In this document: one piece after another, positions 1 through 8,785 of the stretch | Layout of the letters: each line of letters opens with the position of its first letter | Position numbering within the stretch: position 1 is the first letter of the stretch | Assembly: GCA_964388175.1 (NCBI GenBank) | Contig: CAYLYS010000004.1 | Coordinates: 1 to 64,000 of the forward strand | Length of the DNA: 64,000 nucleotides | Source of the DNA: JAITWN01 sp964388175 | Lineage (GTDB): Bacteria; Pseudomonadota; Gammaproteobacteria; SZUA-140 | Reading direction: 5' to 3' | Program-made: the position numbers and the translations under genes | The notes under the pieces: model-generated | What the model saw: the letters and a program-made list of their open reading frames with translations, nothing else | Databases searched by the model: none | Told to the model about the DNA's origin: nothing

Positions 1-47
1 CCTGGGCGCGCTGGTCGCGTCCGTGGACCACGACCAGCGCGCCCAGG
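1..47. repeat. Fold-back inverted repeat at the window edge
   Basis: Positions 1–17 are the exact reverse complement of 31–47, with a 13-base spacer. The minus strand encodes a CcmF-like WARWS down to position 31. The expected continuation, RPWT, is found on the plus strand at about 18–29. The first 30 bases therefore look like an inverted copy of the next stretch of ccmF. The simplest reading is an assembly or amplification fold-back at a contig end; a real inversion is less likely. Confidence 0.8.
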
Positions 48-651
48 CGGCATCGAGCCGTCCGCTCAGCAGCGCGGCGATGGAGAAGGCGAAAGCGACC
101 GAAAAACCGACGTAACCCATGTACAGCAGCGGCGGATGGAAAATGAGCCCCGGATCCTGCAGCAGCGGATTGAGATCCTGGCCGTCCGGCGCTGCCGGCA
201 GCAGGCGTTCGAAAGGATTGGACGTGATCAGGATGAACAGCAGGAACCCGGTCGCCACCAGTCCCATCACCCCGAGCACGCGCGACACCATGTCCTCGGG
301 CAGATTGCGGCTGAGCACGCTGACGGCGAAGGTCCAGCCCGTCAACATCAGCATCCACAGCAGCAGCGAACCCTCGTGCCCGCCCCATACCGCCGCAATC
401 CGGTAATACCAGGGCAGCGCGGAATTGGAGTGGCTGGCGACGTAGAGGACGGAGAAATCGTGCGCCAGAAAGGAATAAGTGAGGCACAGATAGGCGATCA
501 GGATGTAAACGAATTGCCCCTGCGCCACCGGCCGCGCCAGCCGCATCCAGGGCATGATGCCGCGCGCGGCGCCGACCAGCGGCATCGTGCCCTGCACCGC
601 CGCCATCACCAGCGCCAGGATCAGCGCGAAATGTCCAATTTCAGGTATCAT
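31..651 (-). CDS. ccmF: Cytochrome c haem lyase subunit CcmF, partial (first ~207 residues)
   Basis: CcmF is the large inner-membrane subunit of the System I haem lyase that attaches haem to CxxCH motifs of apocytochromes in the periplasm. The N-terminus MIPEIGHFALILAL is the family hallmark, and the visible reading frame is strongly hydrophobic. It ends at WARWS, just where CcmF proteins continue RPWT; the WWD haem-handling domain and most of the protein lie beyond the edge. The ATG at 651 lies 12 bp after ccmE, as the next gene of a ccmABCDEF operon. The first 30 bases of the window break the frame by a fold-back inversion, so the coding end given here is the last trustworthy position. Confidence 0.93.
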
Positions 652-663
652 CTGCCCCCTCGC

Positions 664-1128
664 TCACAGCCCCGTCGGCGCGGCAGCATCGGACTGTCCG
701 CTCGCCGCCTTGGCGCGCTCGAGCGCCTCGGCCACCTCGGGAGGCATATAGGTTTCATCGTGCTTTGCCAGCACTTCCTCGGCGTAGAACAGACCGTCCT
801 GCCCTAGGCGCCCCTGCGTCACCACGCCCTGCCCTTCGCGGAAGAGATCGGGCAGGATGCCGGTAAAGACCACCGGTATGCTCTGCGCCATATCGGTAAC
901 CACGAAGCGCACGGTGAGTCCATCGGATTCACGCACCACGCTGCCCTGCTCGACCATGCCGCCGAGACGGAATTTGCCGTCCACCGGCGCTTCCTGCATC
1001 GCCACATCCGAAGGGCTGTAGAAAAACACCAGATTGCCGCGAAAGGCGTTGAGCACCAGCGCGGTGGCAACGACCAGCCCGGCCAGGGCGATCGCGACGA
1101 ACATCATTCTTTTATGCCTGGGTTTCAT
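664..1128 (-). CDS. ccmE: Cytochrome c-type biogenesis protein CcmE (haem chaperone)
   Basis: CcmE is a periplasmic haem chaperone that covalently binds haem delivered by CcmC and passes it to CcmF. The 154-residue product has one N-terminal membrane anchor (about residues 8–28), then a small beta-barrel domain, and the signature LAKHDETYMPPEV in which His123 is the covalent haem ligand and Tyr127 the axial ligand. I chose the ATG at 1128 (MKPRHKR) because it gives the usual short basic N-terminus; an earlier in-frame start exists at 1149. It overlaps ccmD by 17 bp, supporting translational coupling within the operon. Confidence 0.95.
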   Translation of the reverse strand: MKPRHKRMMFVAIALAGLVVATALVLNAFRGNLVFFYSPSDVAMQEAPVDGKFRLGGMVEQGSVVRESDGLTVRFVVTDMAQSIPVVFTGILPDLFREGQGVVTQGRLGQDGLFYAEEVLAKHDETYMPPEVAEALERAKAASGQSDAAAPTGL

Positions 1129-1300
1129 GCCCCACCCCCGCGGAAACATTCCGCTTGATTCGACCCACTCGACGCAGCAGAGTTCGGCGTCTGCGCCGCA
1201 GCAGGATCACCTCGATGACCAGAACGAGCGCGGTCACACCGTACGAGCCCCATACATAGAAGGCGTATCCGCCCATGGAGAAGAAATCGGCTGGATTCAT
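1112..1300 (-). CDS. ccmD: Haem exporter subunit CcmD
   Basis: A 62-residue protein with one transmembrane helix (about 13–33) followed by an Arg-rich cytoplasmic segment, the normal form of CcmD. In System I it binds the CcmABC complex and helps release holo-CcmE. Identification rests on size, topology, the N-terminal FFSMGGYAFYVWGSYG pattern seen in CcmD proteins, and its place between ccmC (4-bp overlap) and ccmE. Confidence 0.92.
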   Translation of the reverse strand: MNPADFFSMGGYAFYVWGSYGVTALVLVIEVILLRRRRRTLLRRVGRIKRNVSAGVGHETQA

Positions 1301-2040
1301 CGTCCTTCCTTCGCCAGCGACTCGTGCACCCAGTCGCTGTGGCGCTCGCGCTCCAGTATCTCACAGCGCACCCGCATCAGAACGACCGCGATGGTATAGG
1401 CCCAGCAAGCCAGCGTCATCACCACAATACCGGCGAACATCGTCGCCGCCATGGTGGGCGCCGCCGTCAAATTGATGGAAGCGCCCTGATGCAGCGTGTT
1501 CCACCACTGGACCGAGAAATAGATGATGGGGAGATTGACGACACCGACCAGCGCCAGCAAGCCGCTCGCCCGCGCTGCGCGGCGCGGATCGTCTATCGCC
1601 GCGTACAGGGATATGAAGCCGAGATAGAGGAAAAGCAGGATCAGCTCGGATGTCAGGCGCGCATCCCACACCCACCACGCGCCCCACATCGGCTTTCCCC
1701 ACAGCGCCCCCGTCCACAATGCGATGAAAGTGAAAAAGGCGCCGGTCGGCGCCAGCGCGCGCGCCATGTAGCTCGACAGCCGGGTGTTGAAAATCAGGCC
1801 GATACAGGCATAGATCGCCATCACCAGATAGATGAACATCGACATCCATGCCGCCGGCACGTGGATGAAAATGATGCGGTAGGCTTCACCCTGCTGATAA
1901 TCGGTGGGTGCGAGCAAGAACCCGATATAGAGCCCGGCCACCCCCAGCACGACGGCAGCGGCGGTAAACCACGGGATCAGCCGCCCAGCGAGAGGATAGA
2001 AGCTCGCCGGCGAGGAATACTTGAACCAGTTGACTGCCAT
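1297..2040 (-). CDS. ccmC: Haem transporter subunit CcmC
   Basis: CcmC is an inner-membrane member of the haem-handling family that loads haem onto CcmE. The 247-residue protein shows six hydrophobic helices, the tryptophan-rich WWD signature (GAWWVWDARLTSELIL) and the two conserved periplasmic histidines in FIHVPAAW and NTLHQGAS that ligate haem. The length matches the family. It lies 71 bp after ccmB and overlaps ccmD by 4 bp. Confidence 0.96.
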   Translation of the reverse strand: MAVNWFKYSSPASFYPLAGRLIPWFTAAAVVLGVAGLYIGFLLAPTDYQQGEAYRIIFIHVPAAWMSMFIYLVMAIYACIGLIFNTRLSSYMARALAPTGAFFTFIALWTGALWGKPMWGAWWVWDARLTSELILLFLYLGFISLYAAIDDPRRAARASGLLALVGVVNLPIIYFSVQWWNTLHQGASINLTAAPTMAATMFAGIVVMTLACWAYTIAVVLMRVRCEILERERHSDWVHESLAKEGR

Positions 2041-2111
2041 TATCCGATCAATCCTTTCCTCTGGTCCTCTGACGCCGCCTTCCTCTCGCTGCGCCTGAAT
2101 CTAATCGAGGC

Positions 2112-2813
2112 CTAATCGAGCGCGATCCGCAGCGCAGCGGCCGTCACCCACGGCCCGAAACACAGCGCCAGCACGAGAAACGCGCCGAGCAGAGACAGAT
2201 GGGCTCCGGGCTGCAGACCCACCGCCACCGCATCAACCGCACCGGCGCCGAAAATCAGCACCGGCACGCACAGCGGCAGCACCAGCAGCGAAATCAGCAC
2301 GCCGCCGCCGCGCAGGCCCAGCGTGAGCGCGGCGCCCAAGGCACCGATGAAGCTGAGCGCCGGGGTACCCAGCAGCAGAGCCAGCGCCATGATCAACAAC
2401 TGCTCACCGGTCAGGCCGAACTGCAAGCCCAATAGGGGCGATATCAGCACCAGCGGCGCGCCCGTCACCAGCCAGTGCGCGGCCACCTTGCCGAGCACGA
2501 GCAGCGACAGGGGCTGCGGCGCGAGCAACATCTGCTCCAGCGTGCCGTCACTGTAATCCGCGTCGAACAGTCGCCCCAGCGACAGCATCGAGGCGAGCAG
2601 CGCGGCAACCCACACCACACCGGGGCCGATGACACCGAGCGTCTGCATTTCCGGCCCGACACCGAGCGGGAACAGGCTGACCACGATGACGAAAAAGAAC
2701 AAGCCGGTCATGACGTCGACCGGACGGCGGCCTGCCAGCATCAGATCACGCGCCAGCACACACTGCAACACGCCCAGCATTCCGCCACCGGATCCGCCGC
2801 CGGTATCGCTCAT
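2112..2813 (-). CDS. ccmB: Haem exporter permease CcmB
   Basis: The 233-residue protein has six predicted membrane helices and the CcmB-like segments ARDLMLAGRRP near the N-terminus and SDGTLEQMLLAPQPL in the first half. It is the membrane subunit of the CcmAB ABC transporter, which powers release of holo-CcmE. Its start overlaps the end of ccmA by 4 bp. A leading Gly/Ser-rich stretch (about residues 3–11) is slightly longer than usual. Confidence 0.95.
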   Translation of the reverse strand: MSDTGGGSGGGMLGVLQCVLARDLMLAGRRPVDVMTGLFFFVIVVSLFPLGVGPEMQTLGVIGPGVVWVAALLASMLSLGRLFDADYSDGTLEQMLLAPQPLSLLVLGKVAAHWLVTGAPLVLISPLLGLQFGLTGEQLLIMALALLLGTPALSFIGALGAALTLGLRGGGVLISLLVLPLCVPVLIFGAGAVDAVAVGLQPGAHLSLLGAFLVLALCFGPWVTAAALRIALD

Positions 2814-3430
2814 GCGCCCATCCTGATCTGTTTCATGACGGCGGCGCCGATAGACACCTGCTGGTGGGTCGTCAGCACGACCAGTCCATCCCGTTCCAGA
2901 TGCGTTCTGATTGCCGATTGCAACAGTTCGACCGCGCCGCTGTCGAGCGCGGTGAACGGTTCATCGAGCACCCACAATCGCGCCTTGCTGAGCAGCAACC
3001 GCGCCAGTCCTACCCGGCGCTTCTGCCCCTGCGACAGCACTTTCGCAGGCAAATCCTCCAAACCCGTCAGCCCCATGCGGGCCAGTGCCGCCAGGACTTC
3101 TTCTTCGCCGGCTGGATACCCGCCCAGCCGGCTGCCGATGTGCAGATTCTCCAAGCCGCTCAAATCATCCTTCAGGGCATGATGATGACCGCAGTAGAGC
3201 AGTTCGGCTCGGAAGAGCTCGCCCAATGCGCGGATATCCTCTCCGCCCCAGAGAACGCGGCCATCGGCCGGCAAGGCCAGGCCGCAGATCATGCGCAGCA
3301 GGGTGGTCTTGCCGCTGCCGTTCGGACCGTTGACGTACAGCAGCTCGCCCGCCCGCAATTCGAAATCCAGACCGGAAAACAGACTGCGATCACCACGGAC
3401 CGCGGCCAGCGCGGCACCGTTCAGCATCAC
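2810..3430 (-). CDS. ccmA: Haem exporter ATP-binding protein CcmA
   Basis: An ABC ATPase of 206 residues, the usual CcmA size. It has Walker A GPNGSGKT (about residues 35–42), the signature LSQGQKRRVGLARLLL, Walker B LWVLDEP and the H-loop in LTTHQ. It energises the CcmABCD complex in System I cytochrome c maturation. It is the first gene of the minus-strand ccm operon, with the promoter presumably in the 270-bp divergent gap towards moxR. Confidence 0.96.
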   Translation of the reverse strand: MMLNGAALAAVRGDRSLFSGLDFELRAGELLYVNGPNGSGKTTLLRMICGLALPADGRVLWGGEDIRALGELFRAELLYCGHHHALKDDLSGLENLHIGSRLGGYPAGEEEVLAALARMGLTGLEDLPAKVLSQGQKRRVGLARLLLSKARLWVLDEPFTALDSGAVELLQSAIRTHLERDGLVVLTTHQQVSIGAAVMKQIRMGA

Positions 3431-3699
3431 TCAGACCTCGCCCCCGCAACCGAACGCGCGATATTTTATCATATGTGATTCGAGTTGTAGGGCATGGAGC
3501 GAGGAAGGCCCGCTGAAATCGGGGTTTATATTACGCAAGATGACCCTGAGAAGATAGCGGGGAAGATAGCGGGAGAAGGCCACGGCGAAGATAGCCGCAG
3601 CCTGCGCGCGGCTGCCCGCCATGACAGCGAAGCGGACGGCGCTGCGTGCCCTTTCCATGCTTTTCTAGTATCTTGCTAGCTTCTCTTTTGCAGAGCCTC
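3431..3699. other. Divergent intergenic region between ccmA and moxR
   Basis: About 270 bp separates two divergently transcribed operons and should hold both promoters. The part next to ccmA is AT-rich (around 3460–3475). The middle carries an array of 12-bp repeats listed separately. No confident -35/-10 pair was found, and no recognisable protein is encoded. Confidence 0.6.
3550..3598. repeat. 12-bp tandem repeat array (two perfect, two degenerate units)
   Basis: GAAGATAGCGGG occurs twice in perfect tandem (3550–3561, 3562–3573). A diverged unit follows, and then GAAGATAGCCGC at 3587–3598. It lies in the divergent ccmA/moxR gap and is one of several period-12 arrays in the window. Confidence 0.85.
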
Positions 3700-4677
3700 A
3701 TGAATACCGGAATCGATTCACTGCGCAGACACATCGAACGCGAGATCGTCGGTCAGTCTCATCTGATAGAGCGTTTGATGGTCGGTCTGCTCAGCGGCGG
3801 GCACATGCTGATCGAGGGCGTGCCCGGCCTGGCAAAAACCACCGCGGTGCGCACGCTCGCCGGCGGACTGGCATTGAGCTTTCAGCGCATCCAGTTCACT
3901 CCCGACATGATCCCGGGCGATATCACCGGCTCGGACATCTATCTCCCCCAGGAAGGATTCTTCCGCTTTTCCCCCGGACCGGTGTTCAGCGACATCGTGC
4001 TCGCCGACGAAATCAACCGCGCACCGCCCAAGGTACAGTCGGCCTTGCTCGAAGCGATGCAGGAACGCCAGATCACCGTCGGCGGCAACAGCCACGCGCT
4101 GTCCGAGATCTTCATGGTTATCGCCACCCAAAATCCGCTCGAACAGGAAGGGACCTATCCCCTGCCCGAAGCCCAGCTCGACCGTTTCCAGCTGAAGCTC
4201 CGCGTCGATTACCCCGCCGCCGAAGACGAACTGCAGATGCTGCGCCTGGACCACCGCCGCGGCAGCACAGCATCCGCGCCGGCCATACCGTCAGTCACAT
4301 CTGAAGCCGCGCCGCCGCTCACGCGCGAGGGCCTGCTCGCCGCGCGGCAGGCGGTGCGGGCCGTCTATCTCGACGAGATGCTGGAACGCTACATCGTCGC
4401 CCTGGTCGGCGCAACGCGCGCCGCGGCGCAATGGGACGAGGAGCTCGGCACCTGGATCGGACACGGCGCCTCCCCGCGCGCCAGCCTGGCGCTGGCGCAT
4501 ACCGCGCGGGCGCGCGCCTATCTCGGCGGCCGCGATTTCGTCGAGCCGGACGATATCGTCGCACTGGCGTCCGAGGCACTGGGGCACCGCATCGGCCTGA
4601 CCTTCACCGCGCGCGCCGCGGGCGTGGACGAAGCGCAGGCCGTCGCCCGCATCGTCGCATGCGTACCGATACCCTGA
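3700..4677 (+). CDS. MoxR-family AAA+ ATPase
   Basis: A 325-residue AAA+ ATPase of the MoxR group, thought to act as chaperone-like partners of von Willebrand factor A (VWA) proteins. Walker A is GVPGLAKT (about 40–47), Walker B is DIVLADEIN (Asp103–Glu104), followed by sensor motif IATQNP and the LPEAQLDRF arginine-finger segment. I chose the ATG at 3700 because it starts the conserved region; an earlier in-frame ATG at 3646 would add a non-conserved leader. First gene of a six-gene Bat operon; its end overlaps the next gene by 19 bp. Confidence 0.93.
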   Translation: MNTGIDSLRRHIEREIVGQSHLIERLMVGLLSGGHMLIEGVPGLAKTTAVRTLAGGLALSFQRIQFTPDMIPGDITGSDIYLPQEGFFRFSPGPVFSDIVLADEINRAPPKVQSALLEAMQERQITVGGNSHALSEIFMVIATQNPLEQEGTYPLPEAQLDRFQLKLRVDYPAAEDELQMLRLDHRRGSTASAPAIPSVTSEAAPPLTREGLLAARQAVRAVYLDEMLERYIVALVGATRAAAQWDEELGTWIGHGASPRASLALAHTARARAYLGGRDFVEPDDIVALASEALGHRIGLTFTARAAGVDEAQAVARIVACVPIP

Positions 4678-5558
4678 GCGCCGCGCGGCGCGATGCGCCG
4701 CTGATCGGCGACGAGGAACTCGAACGCCTGCGTCTGCTCGCCCTGCAATACCGCGCGCGCCGCCATGCCGTGGGCGCCGTGGCCGGCGGCCGCCCCGGCC
4801 GGCGCCGCGGCGCCGGCATGGACCTGCACGACACCCGCCCCTACCAAGCGGGCGACGATGTCCGCCACCTGGACTGGCGCGCCACCGCGCGCAGCGGCAA
4901 ACCCCTTACCAAGGTATTCATCGCCGAACACAGTCACGATATCTGCCTGCTCATCGACCGCCGGCCCGGCATGCTGTTCGGCACCCGGCATGAACTCAAG
5001 GCAACGACGGCGGCGCGCCTGGCCGCGACGCTCGCTTTCCACACTCTCGCCGACCATGGCGCCGTATCGGGGCTGGTGCTTGCCGGCGGTGCGCGCTATT
5101 TTCCGCCGCGCAAGACAGCGGCCGGCGTATTGCCGCTGCTGCGCGCCGCGGTCGCAGCGCCCGGCGATCAGGCCATCGACGGCACCGTAATGCCGACCGC
5201 CGCACCGCCCGTAACGCCCGCCCTGCTCTACATCATCAGCGATTTTCGCGATGTCATTCAGAGCGCAGCCACCGTGGCGGACTATGTGCCCGCCGGGCAG
5301 CGCGCCGCGGTAGCCGTGCGTATCGTCGATGAAGCGGAGCAGCGCCTGCCGGCAGCGGGCATCCTGCGGCTGGTAGCGCCCGAAGGCGGCGCCCCGATCG
5401 AGGTCGACACGCGCGATCCGGAACTGCGCCGGCGCTATCAGGCGCTTGCCGCGCAGCGCAGCGCCGAACTCGCGCGGCAGTGCGCGTTGCACGGCATCAC
5501 GCTGCACACCATCACCAATTGCCGTGATCTGCATCCGCAGATCGAAGCCCTGCTGTAA
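4659..5558 (+). CDS. DUF58 domain protein of the Bat operon
   Basis: A 299-residue soluble protein with the DUF58 signature around GAGMDLHDTRPYQAGDDVR and HLDWRATARSGKPLTKVF. These proteins almost always sit between MoxR and VWA genes; their biochemical role is unclear, though part of the fold resembles a VWA domain. The ATG at 4659 overlaps the moxR stop by 19 bp, and the stop shares one base with the following ATG, suggesting coupled translation. Confidence 0.9.
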   Translation: MRTDTLSAARRDAPLIGDEELERLRLLALQYRARRHAVGAVAGGRPGRRRGAGMDLHDTRPYQAGDDVRHLDWRATARSGKPLTKVFIAEHSHDICLLIDRRPGMLFGTRHELKATTAARLAATLAFHTLADHGAVSGLVLAGGARYFPPRKTAAGVLPLLRAAVAAPGDQAIDGTVMPTAAPPVTPALLYIISDFRDVIQSAATVADYVPAGQRAAVAVRIVDEAEQRLPAAGILRLVAPEGGAPIEVDTRDPELRRRYQALAAQRSAELARQCALHGITLHTITNCRDLHPQIEALL

Positions 5559-6049
5559 TGGACGCCGCCGCGCCGATCGAAACCCTGGCCGCCCTGGCCG
5601 ACATCGAGATCCCGGCGCCGCCCGCGCCGGCGACACCGCTGCTGGCGCTGAGTGTGCTCATTCTGATACTGGCAGCAGCGGCGCTATGGCTGCTGCTCAG
5701 CCGCCGACGCAAGCCACCGCAAACACCGACACCTCATCCATCGACACTGGCCGACGAAGCGCTGCGACGCCTGGATGCGCTGCATGAGGAGTGGCGCGCG
5801 GGAAAAACGGAAGATCGCGAAACCGCCTACCGCTTGTGCGCGCTGCTGCGCATCGGCATGACATTGCACAGACTCGATCCGGCCCTGCCACCAGCGTGCG
5901 CGCCGGCGGCGGAATGGTCGGCGTGCCTGCATGCGCTGCGCCGGCCACGCTATAGCGCGCACGGCGGCGCCATCGATGCGGCGGTCTTCGAATCGATACG
6001 GCACTGGCTGGCGGCGCATCGCACCGGAACGGAAGCCGCCCATGTTTGA
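5558..6049 (+). CDS. DUF4381 family membrane protein
   Basis: A 163-residue protein with a short periplasmic N-terminus containing the family-like segment LADIEIPAPPAPATPLLALS, one membrane helix (about 27–47), then a basic, helical cytoplasmic domain. Its place between DUF58 and the first VWA gene is that of DUF4381 in proteobacterial Bat operons. Function unknown; probably a scaffold for the VWA partners. It overlaps the next gene by 8 bp. Confidence 0.8.
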   Translation: MDAAAPIETLAALADIEIPAPPAPATPLLALSVLILILAAAALWLLLSRRRKPPQTPTPHPSTLADEALRRLDALHEEWRAGKTEDRETAYRLCALLRIGMTLHRLDPALPPACAPAAEWSACLHALRRPRYSAHGGAIDAAVFESIRHWLAAHRTGTEAAHV

Positions 6050-7019
6050 CTTCGGTGCGCCTGCATGGCTGATTCTCCTGCCGCTGCCCGCACTGCTGTG
6101 GCGACTGCGCAGCCGGCAGCACAACGAAGGCGCGCTGATCCATCCGCTGACGCAGCTCATCGGCACGCTGCCGGCCGGCAGACGCAACACGCTGATCTCG
6201 CCGCATGCGCTGTGGGTCATCGGCTGCGCACTGCTGATCCTCGCCCTGGCGCGGCCGCAGTGGCTGGACAACGACGCCGCCAGGCTCGATCCCGGCCACA
6301 ACATCGTTTTCGCCGTCGACGTATCGGGCTCGATGCGCGCGCTCGACTACCTCGACGGCGACCAGCGCATCAGTCGCCTGGACAAGGTCAAACAATCGCT
6401 CGAGCGCTTCCTGCGCAACGGCAGCGCGATGCGCGCCGGCATCATCGTCTTCGCCGACGATGCCGCCACGCTGTTGCCGCTGACCCATGATCTGGCGCTC
6501 GCCGCCGAGATGAGCACGGAAATAAACAGCAGCCTGGCCGGCGAGCGCACCGCCATCGGCAACGCCATCGCGCTCGCCGTGCAGCGACTGGAACACACGC
6601 CGGGCGAGGCGCGCATCCTGGTGCTGCTCAGCGACGGCACCGATACCGCCGGCACCATCCGCCCGGCCGACGCCGCCGAACTGGCGCGGGCGCATGATGT
6701 GCGCATCTACACCGTTGCCTTCGGCAGCACCGGCAGAGTACCGTTTCCGCTCGGCAACGGCGAAGTGATCTACCGCGAACTGCCGCCGGACAGCGCGCTG
6801 CTCGAAGCACTGGCGCAGCACACCGGCGGGGTTCACTTCAGCGTGCGCGAAGCAAGCGATATGGACGCCATCCTGGAGCAGATACATGCGCTGGAAAAAA
6901 CCCGCATTCCCGCACCCGCGCCGGCATGGCAATGGTACTGGCTGCCGGCGCTGCTCGGACTGCTCTGCGTGCTGCATGCCGAATACCGCCGCCAGCGGGA
7001 AATGACGAACGCACGATGA
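6042..7019 (+). CDS. VWA domain protein, BatA-like
   Basis: A 325-residue inner-membrane protein with an N-terminal helix pair (about 8–20 and 55–70), a VWA domain with an intact metal-ion-dependent adhesion site (Asp93-x-Ser95-x-Ser97 in VDVSGSM), and a C-terminal helix near residue 300. BatA proteins were linked to aerotolerance in Bacteroides and to metal or chaperone functions elsewhere; the exact role here is unknown. I start at the ATG at 6042 (MFDFGAPAWL), the usual N-terminus. It overlaps the next gene by 4 bp. Confidence 0.9.
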   Translation: MFDFGAPAWLILLPLPALLWRLRSRQHNEGALIHPLTQLIGTLPAGRRNTLISPHALWVIGCALLILALARPQWLDNDAARLDPGHNIVFAVDVSGSMRALDYLDGDQRISRLDKVKQSLERFLRNGSAMRAGIIVFADDAATLLPLTHDLALAAEMSTEINSSLAGERTAIGNAIALAVQRLEHTPGEARILVLLSDGTDTAGTIRPADAAELARAHDVRIYTVAFGSTGRVPFPLGNGEVIYRELPPDSALLEALAQHTGGVHFSVREASDMDAILEQIHALEKTRIPAPAPAWQWYWLPALLGLLCVLHAEYRRQREMTNAR

Positions 7020-8785
7020 ACGCGCCCTGGTCGATCGCCCTGCAATATCCCGCCGGCCTGCTGCTGCTGCCGCTCTGCGGTGCGGTATTCCTGCTCCTGC
7101 GCCGCATCCGCCCCTGGACCGCTTTTGCCGAAGCACGCCTGCTGCCCTGGTTGATACCCCGGCTGATACCCCGACGGATACCGGGAGCAGCGCATGACGG
7201 CAGCCGCCGACTGATCGTTACCGCCTGGCTGCTGATCGCCGTTGCCGTCAGCGGCCCCTATCTGACCGCCGGTGGTGAAAAACCGGCGCGTCCCGCGCTC
7301 GATATCGCATTGGTGATGGATATCTCGCCCTCGATGACGGCGAACGATCTCGCTCCCGATCGCCTGCAGCGCGCCCGCCTGGAAGCCTACGATCTGCTGC
7401 ACCGGCTGGGCGGCAACCGTGTCGCCCTCATCGCCTATTCCGGCTACGCTTACCGCGTCCTGCCGCTGACCCATGATCTCCCGCTGGTACGCGGCCATAT
7501 CGAAGCGCTCGATCCGACGCTGACGCGACACCATGGCAGCAACCTGGTACAGGCGCTCGAATTCGCCGCGCAGGCGTTGACGGCATCCGCCGACGGCGGA
7601 CGCGCCATCATCCTGTTGAGCGATGGCGAAAGCACGGACGGCGCCGAAGTCATGGCAACGGCCGAACGGTTCACGGCCCGCGGCATTCCGGTATTCGCAC
7701 TCGGTGTGGGTACGACGGCAGGAGCGCCCGTGTCCGCCGGCAGCGGTCATATCCGCCGGCCCGACGGCAGTCCGGTCGTCTCGCGCCTCGACCGTGCGCT
7801 GCTGACCGCGATCGCCGCGCGCAGCGGCGGGCGGTATGCCGACGTACGATCGGACGACGCCGACAGCGCGCACCTGCTCGCCGGCATCGCACGCTTGACG
7901 CCGCAGCATCCGGGACCGGCCACGCCCGCCGGCTATCCGCTCCATCCCTGGCTGCTCGCCGCCGCGCTCGTTCTCCTGCTGCTCGGCGGCCGGCGCTACC
8001 GTCCGCCTTCACGCACACTGGCTTCAGCGCTGGTGTTCGCCATTACCTTCGCCGGCGCCGGCCTTCCCGACACCGCCTTCGCCGCCGGCTGGGAAGAGCG
8101 TGCCGCCCACCGCGCGCTGCAGGACGGCGACTATGACCGCGCCGCCACCCTGTACGAAAGCATCGGCGGATACACCGGCCACATGGGCGCGGGCGCCGCC
8201 GCCTACCGGCGCGGCGCGTGGATGGAAGCGCGCGCCCTGTATCAAACGGCATCCGCGCTTGCCAACGACGACACCGAACGCGCACTCGCCTACTACAACG
8301 AGGCGAACGCGCTTGCCCGCATGGGCCAGGTGCGCAAGGCCATCGCGCGGCTGGACGCTGCGCTGGCCTTGCATCCGAATCATGTCCGCGCCGCGCTCAA
8401 CCGCGACCTGCTGCAGCGCGCGCTGGAACGCAAGGAAGCGCGTATCGGGGAAGAAACGATACTGCCGCGCATCGACGACGGCGTCGCCGACAGTGGCGCT
8501 GCCGGGTCGATCGACACCACTGCGGCGTCGGCCAGCCACAGCCGTGGGGAAGCCGGCGCCACGCCCGACCCCAGCGATCGCCCTGCGCTACCGGAAACGG
8601 CGTCGGCCATCCTCGCTGCCGATGCCGAAGAGACGCCGGCGCGCGCGATGCCGCTGCGTACAGCCGGCGACACCGCCGCGCTTGCCGCCGGCACGCTGCG
8701 TGACGATCCGCGCGAGGTGCTGCGCCATCGCTTCATGGTCATGGATGCGAACCGCGTCCGCCTGCCGGAGCCGCAGACATGGTGA
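7016..8785 (+). CDS. VWA–TPR fusion protein, BatB/BatC-like
   Basis: A 589-residue protein joining what are often two genes. It has N-terminal membrane helices (about 10–28 and 66–83), a VWA domain with intact metal site (Asp102-x-Ser104-x-Ser106 in MDISPSM), a helix near 315–332, then TPR-like repeats (about 355–460) and a low-complexity C-terminus. BatB supplies the VWA part and BatC the TPR part in other bacteria. Residues about 45–56 (WLIP-RLIP-RRIP) are coded by a three-unit 12-bp repeat. Start ATG at 7016 overlaps the previous stop. Confidence 0.88.
   Translation: MNAPWSIALQYPAGLLLLPLCGAVFLLLRRIRPWTAFAEARLLPWLIPRLIPRRIPGAAHDGSRRLIVTAWLLIAVAVSGPYLTAGGEKPARPALDIALVMDISPSMTANDLAPDRLQRARLEAYDLLHRLGGNRVALIAYSGYAYRVLPLTHDLPLVRGHIEALDPTLTRHHGSNLVQALEFAAQALTASADGGRAIILLSDGESTDGAEVMATAERFTARGIPVFALGVGTTAGAPVSAGSGHIRRPDGSPVVSRLDRALLTAIAARSGGRYADVRSDDADSAHLLAGIARLTPQHPGPATPAGYPLHPWLLAAALVLLLLGGRRYRPPSRTLASALVFAITFAGAGLPDTAFAAGWEERAAHRALQDGDYDRAATLYESIGGYTGHMGAGAAAYRRGAWMEARALYQTASALANDDTERALAYYNEANALARMGQVRKAIARLDAALALHPNHVRAALNRDLLQRALERKEARIGEETILPRIDDGVADSGAAGSIDTTAASASHSRGEAGATPDPSDRPALPETASAILAADAEETPARAMPLRTAGDTAALAAGTLRDDPREVLRHRFMVMDANRVRLPEPQTW
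7148..7183. repeat. 12-bp repeat array inside the VWA–TPR gene
   Basis: Three in-frame 12-base units (7148–7159, 7160–7171, 7172–7183) share the core GATACC. They encode the peptide repeats WLIP, RLIP and RRIP between the first and second membrane helices. The unit length keeps the reading frame. Confidence 0.8.

Noticed and set aside
3431..3658. 75-codon minus-strand frame directly upstream of ccmA
   Set aside because: It runs through the repeat array, matches nothing familiar, has no good ribosome site and would block the place where the ccm promoter must be.
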